From positions 62,001 through 126,000 of the forward strand of contig JBGANS010000006.1 of the NCBI GenBank assembly GCA_044222195.1: a stretch of DNA of 64,000 nucleotides, written 5' to 3'. Source of the stretch: JAHBXE01 sp044222195 (GTDB lineage Bacteria > Planctomycetota > Phycisphaerae > Phycisphaerales > UBA1924). Made by a program: the position numbers and the translations under genes. Of this stretch, positions 47,901 through 56,838 are shown in pieces. Numbering within the stretch: position 1 is the stretch's first letter; each line of letters opens with the position of its first letter. Under the pieces are notes generated by a model. It had not been told where the DNA came from. It saw nothing but the letters and a program-made list of their open reading frames with translations, and made no database searches.

Positions 47901-47988
47901 CCCCGGAAAAGCTGAGCCCACCAAGGAAGAAGGAATGTCCCGCCTCATGCAGGCCAAGAAACGCGCCCAGGACGAAATGCAGGATTGA
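44917..47988 (+). CDS. Large membrane protein with VWA and glutamine-amidotransferase-like domains
   Basis: A 1023-residue protein. Two N-terminal helices (about 18-34 and 48-64) precede a von Willebrand A domain with an intact metal-ion-dependent adhesion site (DSSKS, residues 83-87). A GATase1-like stretch follows (YDAILLANEPAYNF, GGGLIMVGGPDSFGAGGW), then a second VWA-like region (HIIMITDGDAQPPSA), a beta-rich part, a late helix (IWLVFAIVGIGMFLMDVGV) and a Lys/Ala/Pro-rich cytoplasmic tail. It has AAGGAGG before the ATG and overlaps the previous gene by ATGA. MoxR follows. This type of VWA protein is probably a client or effector of the MoxR ATPase. Confidence 0.82.
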   Translation: MTLLAAVNVGPIQFDNPIWLWLIPIGWAFCFWFGRSSLSGLGTLTRRIALVVRLIVLVLIAGAMAEPQWRKVSKDVAVTFILDSSKSIPLNMQKESETYVDASRKANPKPTDQLGVVTVGSEAYVQSIPSKLNQRVERQYIGSDQGTNLAGGVRLALAVKKEDSGYRLVLISDGNETVGSLLAAAEAAKAAKVPIDVLPVRYAFDQEVVMDQLVAPSTARMGENINLRIVIDATKPAVGRLNILMNGDPVDLDPETEGMGQVVELKKGRNTFSIPVTVSRAGPQVFKSVFEPMAGAGGAVADSIRENNESLAVTFVSSEGRVLIVFDPGDGQPPNAIEPLVTALTESKIAAEVVGADQIPKSLTELNGYDAILLANEPAYNFSQQTQEELRQYVHETGGGLIMVGGPDSFGAGGWIGSPLEQALPIKLDPPQKRQMPRGALVVISHSIEMPNGVSWGKKTAAAAVDALSRLDLAGIVEYQGGAGAAWVHPLSEVGDGSAIKQSINKLVFGDMFDYGPAVGLALQGLAAADAGTKHIIMITDGDAQPPSARQYQLLKKERITISTVGVFPHNTGDLAKLKEISQKTGGRHYEVVDQGGLGQIVQIFIKEAQTVKRSLIWEGDPFVPSISPIASETMRGISGVAPLSGYVVAGERDSGLAMVLLRGKENDPILAIWQHGLGRVVTFTSDATTRWNPAWIGWPGFKAFWEQHVRWAMRPSGSANLKVTTEKVGDKTRVRVDALDASGERLNFAKFKSRVAGPNGEAQEVDLQQTGPGVYEGIFDSKAAGSYVVSMRYAAPKPTGEGVIEGSVQAAVTKPFADEFRALTDNTPLLQQIAAMTGGKVLDGDPQKDQVWRPEGIKFPVATTPIWLVFAIVGIGMFLMDVGVRRVRIDIPGMARALQKAVKGSRQKAGQQMDSLRAAREAAQRVIAERGKGGHTGAIPPTERGQEPISSQSVAAPSAATAKVKFEAPKGRVGKKDAPIALGGEPESKVEKKAPGKAEPTKEEGMSRLMQAKKRAQDEMQD

Positions 47989-48018
47989 GAAACGCGATAC
48001 GTTCTCCAGGAGCCCCCC

Positions 48019-49071
<1,053 letters not shown>

Positions 49072-49078
49072 AAGAGAA

Positions 49079-49619
49079 GTACGCAGAGGCGCGGAGATCA
49101 CGCGGAGGTCGCAGAGAGGTGCGAGGGTCAGGAACAAGAGAAGGATCGTGATGATGGGAACGCAAGAACTGCCAGAGGCTCTGAATCGCCTGAGTGAGAA
49201 AGTGATTGGCTGCGCCATCGAGGTACATCGCGCGCTCGGTCCCGGCCTGCTCGAACGCATCTACCAGGAGGCAATGGAGCATGAGCTTGGGCTTCAAGGG
49301 CTGTCGTTCGGTCGTCAGGTGCCGGTCACCATGGTGTACAAGGGTGTCGAACTCGTAGGCCAACGGCTGGACCTTGTGGTTGAAAAACTCATTGTCGTCG
49401 AGTTGAAGTCGGTTGAAAGCGTCATCGATGTCCATCTCGCACAACTGGTCGGTTACATGCGTGCGGGCTCGTACCCACTCGGCCTGGTGATCAACTTCAA
49501 CGTGGCCGCGCTCCGACTTGGAATCCATCGCCGGATCAACTCCCGTTCGCTCGTATCCGCGTTTCCTGACACCGTTTCTTCCTCTGCGACCTCTGCGTGA
49601 TCTCCGCGCCTCTGCGTAC
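49079..49619 (+). mobile_element. Cassette with GxxExxY gene between moxR and the DUF58 gene
   Basis: The terminal inverted repeats 49079-49116 and 49582-49619 (core gtacgcagaggcgcggagat then cacgcrgaggtcgcagag) are reverse complements at 37 of 38 positions. They enclose one gene in operon orientation. The left end lies 7 bases after the moxR stop; the right end lies 5 bases before the DUF58 start. The gene's stop codon lies inside the right repeat. The near-perfect repeats suggest a recent arrival. There is no transposase. Confidence 0.68.
49151..49600 (+). CDS. GxxExxY family protein
   Basis: About 149 residues. It begins EALNRLSEKVIGCAIEVHRALGPGLLERIYQEAM, where GLLERIY is the GxxExxY motif that names the family. 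A predicted nuclease-like core follows (GQRLDLVVEKLIVVELKSV, with the D...ExK pattern of PD-(D/E)xK-type folds), then AQLVGYMRAGSYPLGLVINFN. The function is unknown; similarity to the PD-(D/E)xK fold is my reading. AAGGA precedes the start (GTG 49148, ATG 49151 or 49154). The last residues and the stop are in the inverted repeat. Confidence 0.87.
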   Translation: MMGTQELPEALNRLSEKVIGCAIEVHRALGPGLLERIYQEAMEHELGLQGLSFGRQVPVTMVYKGVELVGQRLDLVVEKLIVVELKSVESVIDVHLAQLVGYMRAGSYPLGLVINFNVAALRLGIHRRINSRSLVSAFPDTVSSSATSA

Positions 49620-49624
49620 CTCTT

Positions 49625-50614
49625 ATGCTCCGAACCCCCAACATCTCCCGCCCCGAATCCATCGAGGACCTCCTCTCCCCGCAGCTCATCGCCCAGATCA
49701 GCCGCCTCGACTACACCTCCAAGAAGATCTTCGCCGGCAAGCTCAAGGGTGAACGCCGCTCCAAGAAACGCGGCGAGTCCGTCGAGTTCGCCGACCACCG
49801 CCCCTACGTCGAAGGCGACGACCTCCGCCACATCGACTGGAACATCTTCGGCCGCCTCGACCGCCTCTTCCTCAAACTCTTTCTCGAAGAGGAAGACCTC
49901 GCCCTCCACGTCGTCCTCGATTGCTCCGCCTCCGGCGACTGCGGCCAGCCCAACAAGTTTCTCTTCATGCAGCAGCTCACCATGGCCCTGGGCTACATCG
50001 GCCTCATTAACCTCAACCGCGTCACCGTCTCCGCCATGGGCGGCGAAGTCATGACCGCCGCGCGCGAAGCAGGCGAAGCCCCCGCCGCCCCGACTGCAGC
50101 GCCCTCCGCCTCGCTCACCGCCATCCGCGATCTCCGCGGCCGCCGCCGCACGCACGACCTCACCCGCTTCCTCTGCACCCTCCGCCCCGGCGGCGTCGTC
50201 CCCTTCACCGACGCCTGCCGCCGCATCGCCCTTACCCGCCGTGGCAAGGGCGTCATGGTCGTCCTCTCCGACTTCTTCATCAAGGAAGGCTACGAAACCG
50301 GCCTCCGCCTCCTCCTCGGCCGCGGCTACGACCTCTTCCTCATCCAGTGCCTCTCCCCGCAAGAGGTCGACCCGACTGGCCCCAACGGCCTCGCCGGCGA
50401 TCTTCGCTTGCGCGACGTCGAGGATGCCGACGTCGCCGAAGTCACCATCTCGGCTCCACTTCTCAAGCGATACAAGGCCAACCTCGCTGCGTATTGCGAT
50501 CAGATTCGGGACTTCGCGGCACGGCGCGAGATTTCGCTCCTCACCGTGCCCACCGACACACCGCTTGACACGCTGATCCTGGACTACCTCAGAAAGCGGG
50601 GGCTCTTGCGTTGA
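49625..50614 (+). CDS. DUF58 family protein
   Basis: A 329-residue protein with the DUF58 signature KRGESVEFADHRPYVEGDDLRHIDWNIFGRLDRLFLKLF (residues about 55-95), followed by a VWA-like strand (LHVVLDCSASG) and the region RRGKGVMVVLSDFFIKEGYE. DUF58 proteins accompany MoxR in many bacteria and probably work with it. No Shine-Dalgarno precedes the ATG: the bases there are the right repeat of the cassette. The stop overlaps the next gene by TTGA. Confidence 0.92.
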   Translation: MLRTPNISRPESIEDLLSPQLIAQISRLDYTSKKIFAGKLKGERRSKKRGESVEFADHRPYVEGDDLRHIDWNIFGRLDRLFLKLFLEEEDLALHVVLDCSASGDCGQPNKFLFMQQLTMALGYIGLINLNRVTVSAMGGEVMTAAREAGEAPAAPTAAPSASLTAIRDLRGRRRTHDLTRFLCTLRPGGVVPFTDACRRIALTRRGKGVMVVLSDFFIKEGYETGLRLLLGRGYDLFLIQCLSPQEVDPTGPNGLAGDLRLRDVEDADVAEVTISAPLLKRYKANLAAYCDQIRDFAARREISLLTVPTDTPLDTLILDYLRKRGLLR

Positions 50615-51321
50615 TTCACCGCGCGAGCCAACTTGCCCGGTCCCGGGTGCGCACTGCAACGTGCGTAGTTGTGATAGTGGCCATGGGTGCCGTGGCCAAC
50701 TTTGCGATTGGATACCTCGCACTGAAACGGTGTGGAGCCGGAGAAAAAACGCAAGCAATGGACTCCATTGCGTTTGGGCCCGATCGAACACCGGTGTTGG
50801 ATCTCATTCGTTCTGCGGGATTCCCAGCTTCGTGGAGTTCGCCGGACGGAGTCAGCGGAATGAGATGTTCTTATGTGTCGCTGCAGAGAAGCTATTGGTT
50901 CATGCTGCCGCCGCCCGGATACTCGGGATCCGAACTGACAGTTTTTGCAGAGTCCGCACAGTGGGGGTACCCATTCCGCACGTTTCGTCGAGTATGGAAC
51001 GTGTATGGCGGCGATTCCTGTGTATTTGGACAAACACGCGAACAAAAAGAATCTCGTTGTCGCGCGGCTGATGTCTTGACGGCTCAGGTTGATCAGACGG
51101 TTCACGTGTGCTGGTCAGGGGCAATGGCCAACACAGCAATCTACGGCGGGGGGTTGGGACTCATGGCGATGTCGCCTTTCGTGATCCGAAGGCTGCGTGC
51201 AAGGCCCGGCCAGTGCACTCGATGCCAGTATCCGATTGTGGGGCTGCCTCGATGCCCAGAGTGTGGACTTGATGTCTTGGCTTCGGCTTCGTCGAGTCCT
51301 CAGATGGAGGCCGTCACATGA
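50611..51321 (+). CDS. Zinc-ribbon membrane protein inserted in the MoxR operon
   Basis: A 236-residue protein: a membrane helix near the N-terminus (TCVVVIVAMGAVANFAIGYLAL), a globular part of about 110 residues with Cys residues, a second helix (MANTAIYGGGLGLMAMSPFVI) and a ribbon CTRCQYPIVGLPRCPECG. The TTG start overlaps the DUF58 stop (TTGA), and the stop overlaps the next start (ATGA), so it is fully part of the operon. Its codons are clearly less C-ending and the DNA less G+C-rich than its neighbours, hinting at a different origin or weak selection. Its function is unknown; it is related to the genes at 1546, 6397 and 8292. Confidence 0.72.
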   Translation: MIHRASQLARSRVRTATCVVVIVAMGAVANFAIGYLALKRCGAGEKTQAMDSIAFGPDRTPVLDLIRSAGFPASWSSPDGVSGMRCSYVSLQRSYWFMLPPPGYSGSELTVFAESAQWGYPFRTFRRVWNVYGGDSCVFGQTREQKESRCRAADVLTAQVDQTVHVCWSGAMANTAIYGGGLGLMAMSPFVIRRLRARPGQCTRCQYPIVGLPRCPECGLDVLASASSSPQMEAVT

Positions 51322-53474
51322 GCTGGCTCACTCCAACCCTCGCCATCGTCGCCGCGTCGATCGCAATCCCCTCGCTCATCATCCTCTACTTCCTCAAGCT
51401 CCGCCGCCGCGACCTCGAAATCTCCACCACGCTCCTCTGGAAAAAATCCATTCAGGACCTCCAGGCCAACGCCCCCTTCCAAAAACTCCGCCGCAACATT
51501 CTCCTCCTCCTCCAGCTCATCGCTCTCGCCGCCGCCCTCATCGCCATCGGTACACCCCAGCTCAAGGGCGACTCCCCCGTCGGCTCCCGCCATGTCATCA
51601 TGATCGACCGCTCCGCGAGCATGTCCGCCCGCGATGAGAAGAACGACGCCGGCGAAACTGTCTCCCGCCTCGACGCGGCCAAGGACCAGGCCATCAAGCT
51701 CGTCGAATCCCTGCGCGAGCCCGGCGTCTTCGACAAGTCCTCCGGCGATCAGGCGATGCTCATCGTCTTCGACAACACCGCCAAGGCCGTGCAAACGTTC
51801 ACGAGCGACAAGGACATTCTCAAGTCCGCCATCCGCACCATCACGCCGACCGACGCCCCGACCCTCGTCGATGAAGCCTTCCGCCTCGCCCGCGCCCAGG
51901 CCCCGCGGCGCATCATCACCGACAAGCGCCCCGATGGCACCGAGGGCTTCATCGAAGGCCCCGCCGGCCCCGTCGGCACCATCCACCTCTTCTCCGACGG
52001 CCGCCTCCCCGACGCCGAAAAGGCCGAGGCCAGCCGCGAGGATGTCGTCCTCTACCACGCCATCGGCAAGCACGACGCCTCCAACGTCGGCATCACCAGC
52101 CTCCGCGCCCAGCGCTCGCTCGAAAACTCCAACCGCCTCTCCGTCTTCGTCGCCATCAACAACACCGCCAAAGACGCCCGCAAGGTCGACGTCGAAATCC
52201 AGGTCGACGGCAAAGTCGCCGCGATCAAGTCCGTCGATCTCACCGCCGCGACCGTGGACAACCCGACCGCAGCACCGGCCCCGCCCGCGCCGGCCGCCGG
52301 TGCAACCCCAGCCGCAGGAACGACGCCACCCGCCGCGCCCGTCCAACTCGCCTCCCCCGGCCTCGGCGGCGCTGTCTTTACCTTCGACCGTCCCGAAGGC
52401 GGCATCGTCAGCGTCCACATCGTCGCCCCCGAAGGCGATGTCCTCGCGACCGACAACAGCGCCTGGATCGTCGTCCCTCCCGCAAAGAATCTCTCCGTCG
52501 CCATCGTCACCACCGGCAACCTTTTCCTCACGACCGTCCTCGAAGGTCTTCCCGGCGGCAAGGCACCCGTCATCTTCACGCCCGAGCAGTACGAAGCCGC
52601 CCGCGCGACCGCCCGCCTCAGCGAGTTCGACGTCATCGTCCTCCACGACTACCTCCCCAAGATGCCCAAGGATTCACAGGCCGCGCTCCCCCCCGGCCGC
52701 TACATGATCCTCGGCGCTGTCCCCACCGGTCCCCAAGGCCTCATCGATCTCGGCGAGGGCGACTCCACCCAGTTCCTGGATTGGTCCCGCGATCATCCCG
52801 CGCTCCGCGGCGTTTCCCTCGACGCTCCCACCATCGTCAAGTCCCACAAAGTCGACATCCCCAAGGGTGTCGCCGCCAAGGCCCTCGCCTTCGACGGCAA
52901 CGGTCCCGCCATCATCGAACTCACCAGCAGCGACTCCAAAGCCATCGTCGTTCCCCTGAACATCATGGAAACCGACTGGTGGCTCAATCTCTCGTTTGTG
53001 ATCTTCCTCGCCCAGTCCGTCAGCTACCTCGGCGATGACACCTCCGGCCTCGGCCAGCTCGTCCAGCCCGGCGGAGTTCTCACCGACCGCCTCCCCTCTG
53101 GAGCGACCGACGTCAAGGTGAAACTCCCCGACGGCTCCTCCGCCGAAATGGGCGCCCCCGCTCCCGACGGCACCGTCGTCTACGGCCCCGTCCAGCGCTC
53201 CGGCGTCTACCAGGTCTCCTGGGAGGGCGCCGCCGGCCCAACCGACGCCAAGGTCAGCGGCCGCGCCATCCGCCCCTTCGCCGCCAATCTTCTCGATGCT
53301 CCGGAATCCGACATCGCCGCTGCAGCCACCGTCTCTCTCGCCACTACAAAGGTCGAGGCCGAAACAGCGGAGAAGTCGCGAATCATGAAGCAGCTCTGGC
53401 CTTGGTTCCTTCTCGGCGCATTCATCGTCATCCTTTTCGAATGGTTCATCTACAACCGCAAGGTCCAGCTCTGA
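51318..53474 (+). CDS. BatA-type membrane protein with VWA domain
   Basis: A 718-residue protein. The N-terminus is a BatA-like pair of helices (LTPTLAIVAASIAIPSLIILYFLKLRRRDLEIS and ILLLLQLIALAAALIAIGTP) around a cytoplasmic loop. A VWA domain with an intact adhesion site (DRSAS, residues 97-101) follows, then a Pro/Ala linker (near residue 315), beta-rich regions and a final helix (LWPWFLLGAFIVILFEWFIYN). It should face the periplasm while anchored in the cytoplasmic membrane. It overlaps the previous gene by ATGA. It is the second VWA protein of the operon. Confidence 0.85.
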   Translation: MSWLTPTLAIVAASIAIPSLIILYFLKLRRRDLEISTTLLWKKSIQDLQANAPFQKLRRNILLLLQLIALAAALIAIGTPQLKGDSPVGSRHVIMIDRSASMSARDEKNDAGETVSRLDAAKDQAIKLVESLREPGVFDKSSGDQAMLIVFDNTAKAVQTFTSDKDILKSAIRTITPTDAPTLVDEAFRLARAQAPRRIITDKRPDGTEGFIEGPAGPVGTIHLFSDGRLPDAEKAEASREDVVLYHAIGKHDASNVGITSLRAQRSLENSNRLSVFVAINNTAKDARKVDVEIQVDGKVAAIKSVDLTAATVDNPTAAPAPPAPAAGATPAAGTTPPAAPVQLASPGLGGAVFTFDRPEGGIVSVHIVAPEGDVLATDNSAWIVVPPAKNLSVAIVTTGNLFLTTVLEGLPGGKAPVIFTPEQYEAARATARLSEFDVIVLHDYLPKMPKDSQAALPPGRYMILGAVPTGPQGLIDLGEGDSTQFLDWSRDHPALRGVSLDAPTIVKSHKVDIPKGVAAKALAFDGNGPAIIELTSSDSKAIVVPLNIMETDWWLNLSFVIFLAQSVSYLGDDTSGLGQLVQPGGVLTDRLPSGATDVKVKLPDGSSAEMGAPAPDGTVVYGPVQRSGVYQVSWEGAAGPTDAKVSGRAIRPFAANLLDAPESDIAAAATVSLATTKVEAETAEKSRIMKQLWPWFLLGAFIVILFEWFIYNRKVQL

Positions 53475-53515
53475 TCCGGGTAGGGCGGTCGGGGCGGTGG
53501 TGGGGAGGGTGGGGA

Positions 53516-55858
53516 GTGTGCGCCCGCGCGGCGATTCTCGCGGCTCTCCTCCTGCTCGCACCCGCGCACGCCCAGACCACCGAACCCGCCAAGGATGAAC
53601 TCAGCGTCTCCGCGATGCTCGGCTGGCAGGGCAAGATGGTCGCCGACCGCTGGGCCCCCATCACCCTGATGATCTCTCCCGGCGATGCGCCCCTCTCCGG
53701 CGTCGTCCACGCCGAGTATCCCCAGGGCACCGGCACCGCCCGCTTCACCGCCCCCTTCGCCGCCACACCCGGCAAGACTACGCCCGTCCAGGTCCTGGTC
53801 TCTCTCCCGGAGTTCTGCCAGCGCCTCGTGCTCACACTCGTCGACGACGCTGGCCGCACGCGCTGGTCGCAGACCTACGAGGGCATCCGATCCGCCGCCT
53901 GGCCGCTCCCCGCGATGTTCAGCGTCGCGACGCCCGTCGTCGCCGTCGTCGGCCGCACCTCACTCTTCGAAGCCATCCGTGACTGGCCCGGCGTCATGTC
54001 GAGCTGGAGCATCTCCGAAGGCGGCGGCGTCCCGAGCGCCGGCCTCGACCATCAATGGGTCAACGCCGCTTCAGTCCGCGCCGAAGTCGCCACGCTGCCT
54101 ACGTCATGGATCGGCTACGAATCCCTCGCCGCGCTCGTCGTCGTTCCCGACTCCTCCGATCCCCCCGATGTCCGCGCCGTCGAAGCCATCCACACCTGGA
54201 TCGCCTCCGGCGGCCACCTCATCGTCCGCGCCGATGCGCCCGGAGATGCCTGGCGCACCTGGATCCCTGATTCCCTCTCCCGCGGCATCACGGTCGCCGG
54301 CTCCACCACAGTCTCTGTACCCGACGCCGCCAAAACCGTCATCGAACGCACCGCCTCCCGAGTCCGCACACTGCAGGCGAACGCCGACGCCGCCACGGGC
54401 GTCGCAGGGATCAGTGGTCCTCCTCCCATCGCCGCCGACACCATGCTCGCGCGCCCGATTTCCGTGGAACCCGCCGGCCCCTGGAAAGCCCACTGGTCCG
54501 GCGCGGGCGCATCCGCGCAGCCGTCCCTTATCGCGCAGGCCCGCCGAGGCTTCGGCTCCATCACCCTCATGGGTTTCGATCCTGCCCGTTGCACAACGGT
54601 CCTCTCCACCATCGGTGCCGGCGCCGTCTGGCGCGAAGCCCTCGAACCCGCGATGAAAGAGGTCCTCATCATCGCCGCCGGTCCCAGCAGCGCCCGCGCC
54701 GCCTGGGCCGCCGCGCCCATGTCCCCTCAGGATGCAACCAACACCGCCCTCGAACGCCTGGCACAAGTCCCCGGCATCGCCTCCTCCATCTTCCTCCTCA
54801 TTGTCATCTGTCTCCTCGGCCTCGCGCTCCTCGTAGGCCCCATCGACTACTTCCTCCTCCGCCGCCTCCGGTCCCTCCAGCGCTCCTGGCTCACCGCCAT
54901 CACCTGGATCGCCCTCGCCAGCGCCGCCGCCTTCGCCGGCCCGCGCCTCATCCGCACCGAGCCCACTCACCTCCGCCGCCTCAGCGTCGAAGACTGCATC
55001 GCACTGCCCGTCGAAGGCGGCACGCCCGTCGCCGCATCCACCGCGTCCATCGGCGGCCCCATCTCCTTCCGAACCGGAGTCACCGGCATCTACTCCGGCG
55101 ATTCCGGAATCGCCCGATTCACCAAGCCCGATCCCGCCTCCTGGTGGCGCGGCATCACCGTCCGCTACGCCAACCAGGCCCCGCCCGGCGGCTCCGGCCT
55201 CATCCCAATCGCCCAGCGCGCCGCCGGCGGCGCCAGCGGCTCCAGGCGCGGCGGCCCGCTCACCGAACTCCCCATCGCCCTCTGGACCTTCCGCTCCTTC
55301 GCCGACGAGTCCGACCCGGCGCCCACCATCCGATCCCGAATCCGCGCCACCCAAGACGGTTGGTCCGTCCTCATCGCCGGCCTCCCTTCAACCGCAAAGG
55401 TCGTCCGCGCCGCCCTCCGCACCGGCGATAACTGGTGCACGCTCGACGGCGGGCCCCGCTATCGGCCCGACATCACCGGCTCGGCCTTCGCCCAACCCTC
55501 GACTTCGCCCAACGCCACTCCGCCCGGGTCCTTCGACAACGGAGTCTGGACCGCCCAGTTCCGCTCCAATCTCTCCGGCCCGGGCGCGCCTCTCCCCTGG
55601 TCCGAAGTTGATCTCTCCAACCAGTCCTACGACTTCGGCGCCGAGAGCACCGTCGATGAACGCCCCGGCGTGCTCACCTGCCTCTCCGGCCCCGCCCGCC
55701 GCTCCCGCGGCATCGACGGCGTGCTCAAGTCCGGCGCCTGGGCCGCCGTCTACCTCGAACTCGCCGAACTCCCGGTCGACACCCCGATCGACTGGCCCAC
55801 CAAGGAACTCCACTCCCGCATTCTCCGCATCCTCGCCCCCATCGAAGACCGCCCATGA
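53516..55858 (+). CDS. Large exported/membrane protein of the MoxR operon, unknown function
   Basis: A 780-residue protein. GTG 53516 was chosen because GGGAGG lies about 7 bases upstream and it opens a signal peptide (VCARAAILAALLLLAPAHAQ). An N-terminal beta-rich domain begins SVSAMLGWQGKMVADRWAPITLM. A Rossmann-like/GATase-like segment follows (ALVVVPDSSDPPDVRAVEAIHTWIASGGHLIV). Two adjacent helices (IASSIFLLIVICLLGLALLVGPIDYFLLRRL; WLTAITWIALASAAAFAGP) precede a second large extracytoplasmic part. I do not recognise a named family. The stop overlaps the ABC ATPase gene by ATGA. Confidence 0.75.
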   Translation: MCARAAILAALLLLAPAHAQTTEPAKDELSVSAMLGWQGKMVADRWAPITLMISPGDAPLSGVVHAEYPQGTGTARFTAPFAATPGKTTPVQVLVSLPEFCQRLVLTLVDDAGRTRWSQTYEGIRSAAWPLPAMFSVATPVVAVVGRTSLFEAIRDWPGVMSSWSISEGGGVPSAGLDHQWVNAASVRAEVATLPTSWIGYESLAALVVVPDSSDPPDVRAVEAIHTWIASGGHLIVRADAPGDAWRTWIPDSLSRGITVAGSTTVSVPDAAKTVIERTASRVRTLQANADAATGVAGISGPPPIAADTMLARPISVEPAGPWKAHWSGAGASAQPSLIAQARRGFGSITLMGFDPARCTTVLSTIGAGAVWREALEPAMKEVLIIAAGPSSARAAWAAAPMSPQDATNTALERLAQVPGIASSIFLLIVICLLGLALLVGPIDYFLLRRLRSLQRSWLTAITWIALASAAAFAGPRLIRTEPTHLRRLSVEDCIALPVEGGTPVAASTASIGGPISFRTGVTGIYSGDSGIARFTKPDPASWWRGITVRYANQAPPGGSGLIPIAQRAAGGASGSRRGGPLTELPIALWTFRSFADESDPAPTIRSRIRATQDGWSVLIAGLPSTAKVVRAALRTGDNWCTLDGGPRYRPDITGSAFAQPSTSPNATPPGSFDNGVWTAQFRSNLSGPGAPLPWSEVDLSNQSYDFGAESTVDERPGVLTCLSGPARRSRGIDGVLKSGAWAAVYLELAELPVDTPIDWPTKELHSRILRILAPIEDRP

Positions 55859-56787
55859 TCCAGACCAACTCCCTCACCAAGTCCTTCGGCGACCTCAAAG
55901 CCGTCGACTCCCTCACCCTCGACATCAAGCCCGGCGAGATCTTCGGCTTCATCGGCCCCAACGGCGCCGGCAAGTCCACCACCATGAAGATCCTCTCGTG
56001 TTTGCTGGAGCCCGATGAAGGCACCGCCCACGTCGGCGGTTTTGACGTCACCAGGGACGGCGACAAGATCCGCCGAATCCTCGGCTACATGCCCGACTTC
56101 CTCGGCGTCTACGACGACCTCACCGTCGATGAATACCTCCAGTTCTTCGCCGCCGCCTTCCAGATCCCCCGCTCCAAGCGCCGCGCCATCATCGACAGCG
56201 TTCTCGAACTCACCGACCTCACCGAAAAACGCCGCGCTCTCGTGGACTCCCTCTCCCGCGGCATGCAGCAGCGCCTCGGCGTCGCCCGCGTCCTCGTCCA
56301 CGAGCCCAAGGTCCTCCTCCTCGACGAGCCCGCCTCCGGCCTCGACCCCCGCGCCCGGATCGAAATGCGCTCCCTCCTCCAGGAACTCGGCCGCATGGGC
56401 AAGTGCCTCATGGTCAGCTCCCACATCCTCTCCGAGCTCGCCGAAATGTGCACCTCCATCGGCATCATCGAACGCGGCAAGCTCCTCTACGCCGGCTCCA
56501 TCGAAGACGCCTACGCCAAGGTCCGCGGCGGTGAACGCATCGCCATAAAGCTCGAATCTCCCTGCCAGCCCGAGGCCGCCGCCGCCACGCTCGACCGCGA
56601 CCCCCGTATCGCCAGAACCCTCCGTGAAAACGGCCAGCTCATCGTCGAACTCACACCGGGCGAGCACGGCCACCACTTCCTCCTCGAACTTCTCTTGCAC
56701 GCCGGCCACCGCATCGCCGCTTTCACGCCCCAGCCCGTCCGCCTCGAAGACGCCTTCCTCAAGCTCACCAAGGGAGTGCTGCAGTAG
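55855..56787 (+). CDS. ABC transporter ATP-binding protein
   Basis: A 310-residue ATPase with Walker A GPNGAGKST (residues about 38-46), the Q loop replaced by MPDFLGVYDDLTVDEYLQFFA, signature LSRGMQQRLGVARVLVHEP, Walker B VLLLDEPASGLDPRAR and the H loop VSSHILSELAEM. It belongs to the drug-export/NatA/CcmA-like group and pairs with the permease at 56839. The start overlaps the upstream stop by ATGA. Confidence 0.94.
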   Translation: MIQTNSLTKSFGDLKAVDSLTLDIKPGEIFGFIGPNGAGKSTTMKILSCLLEPDEGTAHVGGFDVTRDGDKIRRILGYMPDFLGVYDDLTVDEYLQFFAAAFQIPRSKRRAIIDSVLELTDLTEKRRALVDSLSRGMQQRLGVARVLVHEPKVLLLDEPASGLDPRARIEMRSLLQELGRMGKCLMVSSHILSELAEMCTSIGIIERGKLLYAGSIEDAYAKVRGGERIAIKLESPCQPEAAAATLDRDPRIARTLRENGQLIVELTPGEHGHHFLLELLLHAGHRIAAFTPQPVRLEDAFLKLTKGVLQ

Positions 56788-56790
56788 CAC

Positions 56791-56836
56791 CGTGACTGAG
56801 TAACGCAGTGAAGTAGCAAGAGAAACGCGGAGCGCC
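56791..56836. repeat. Degenerate ACGCAG repeat between the ABC genes
   Basis: The segment cgtgactgagtaacgcagtg followed by aagtagcaagagaaacgcgg lies between the stop of the ATPase gene and the start of the permease gene. It resembles the ends of the cassettes at 39950 and 49079 but holds no gene. It may be an empty or decayed cassette site. Confidence 0.5.
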
Positions 56837-56838
56837 TC

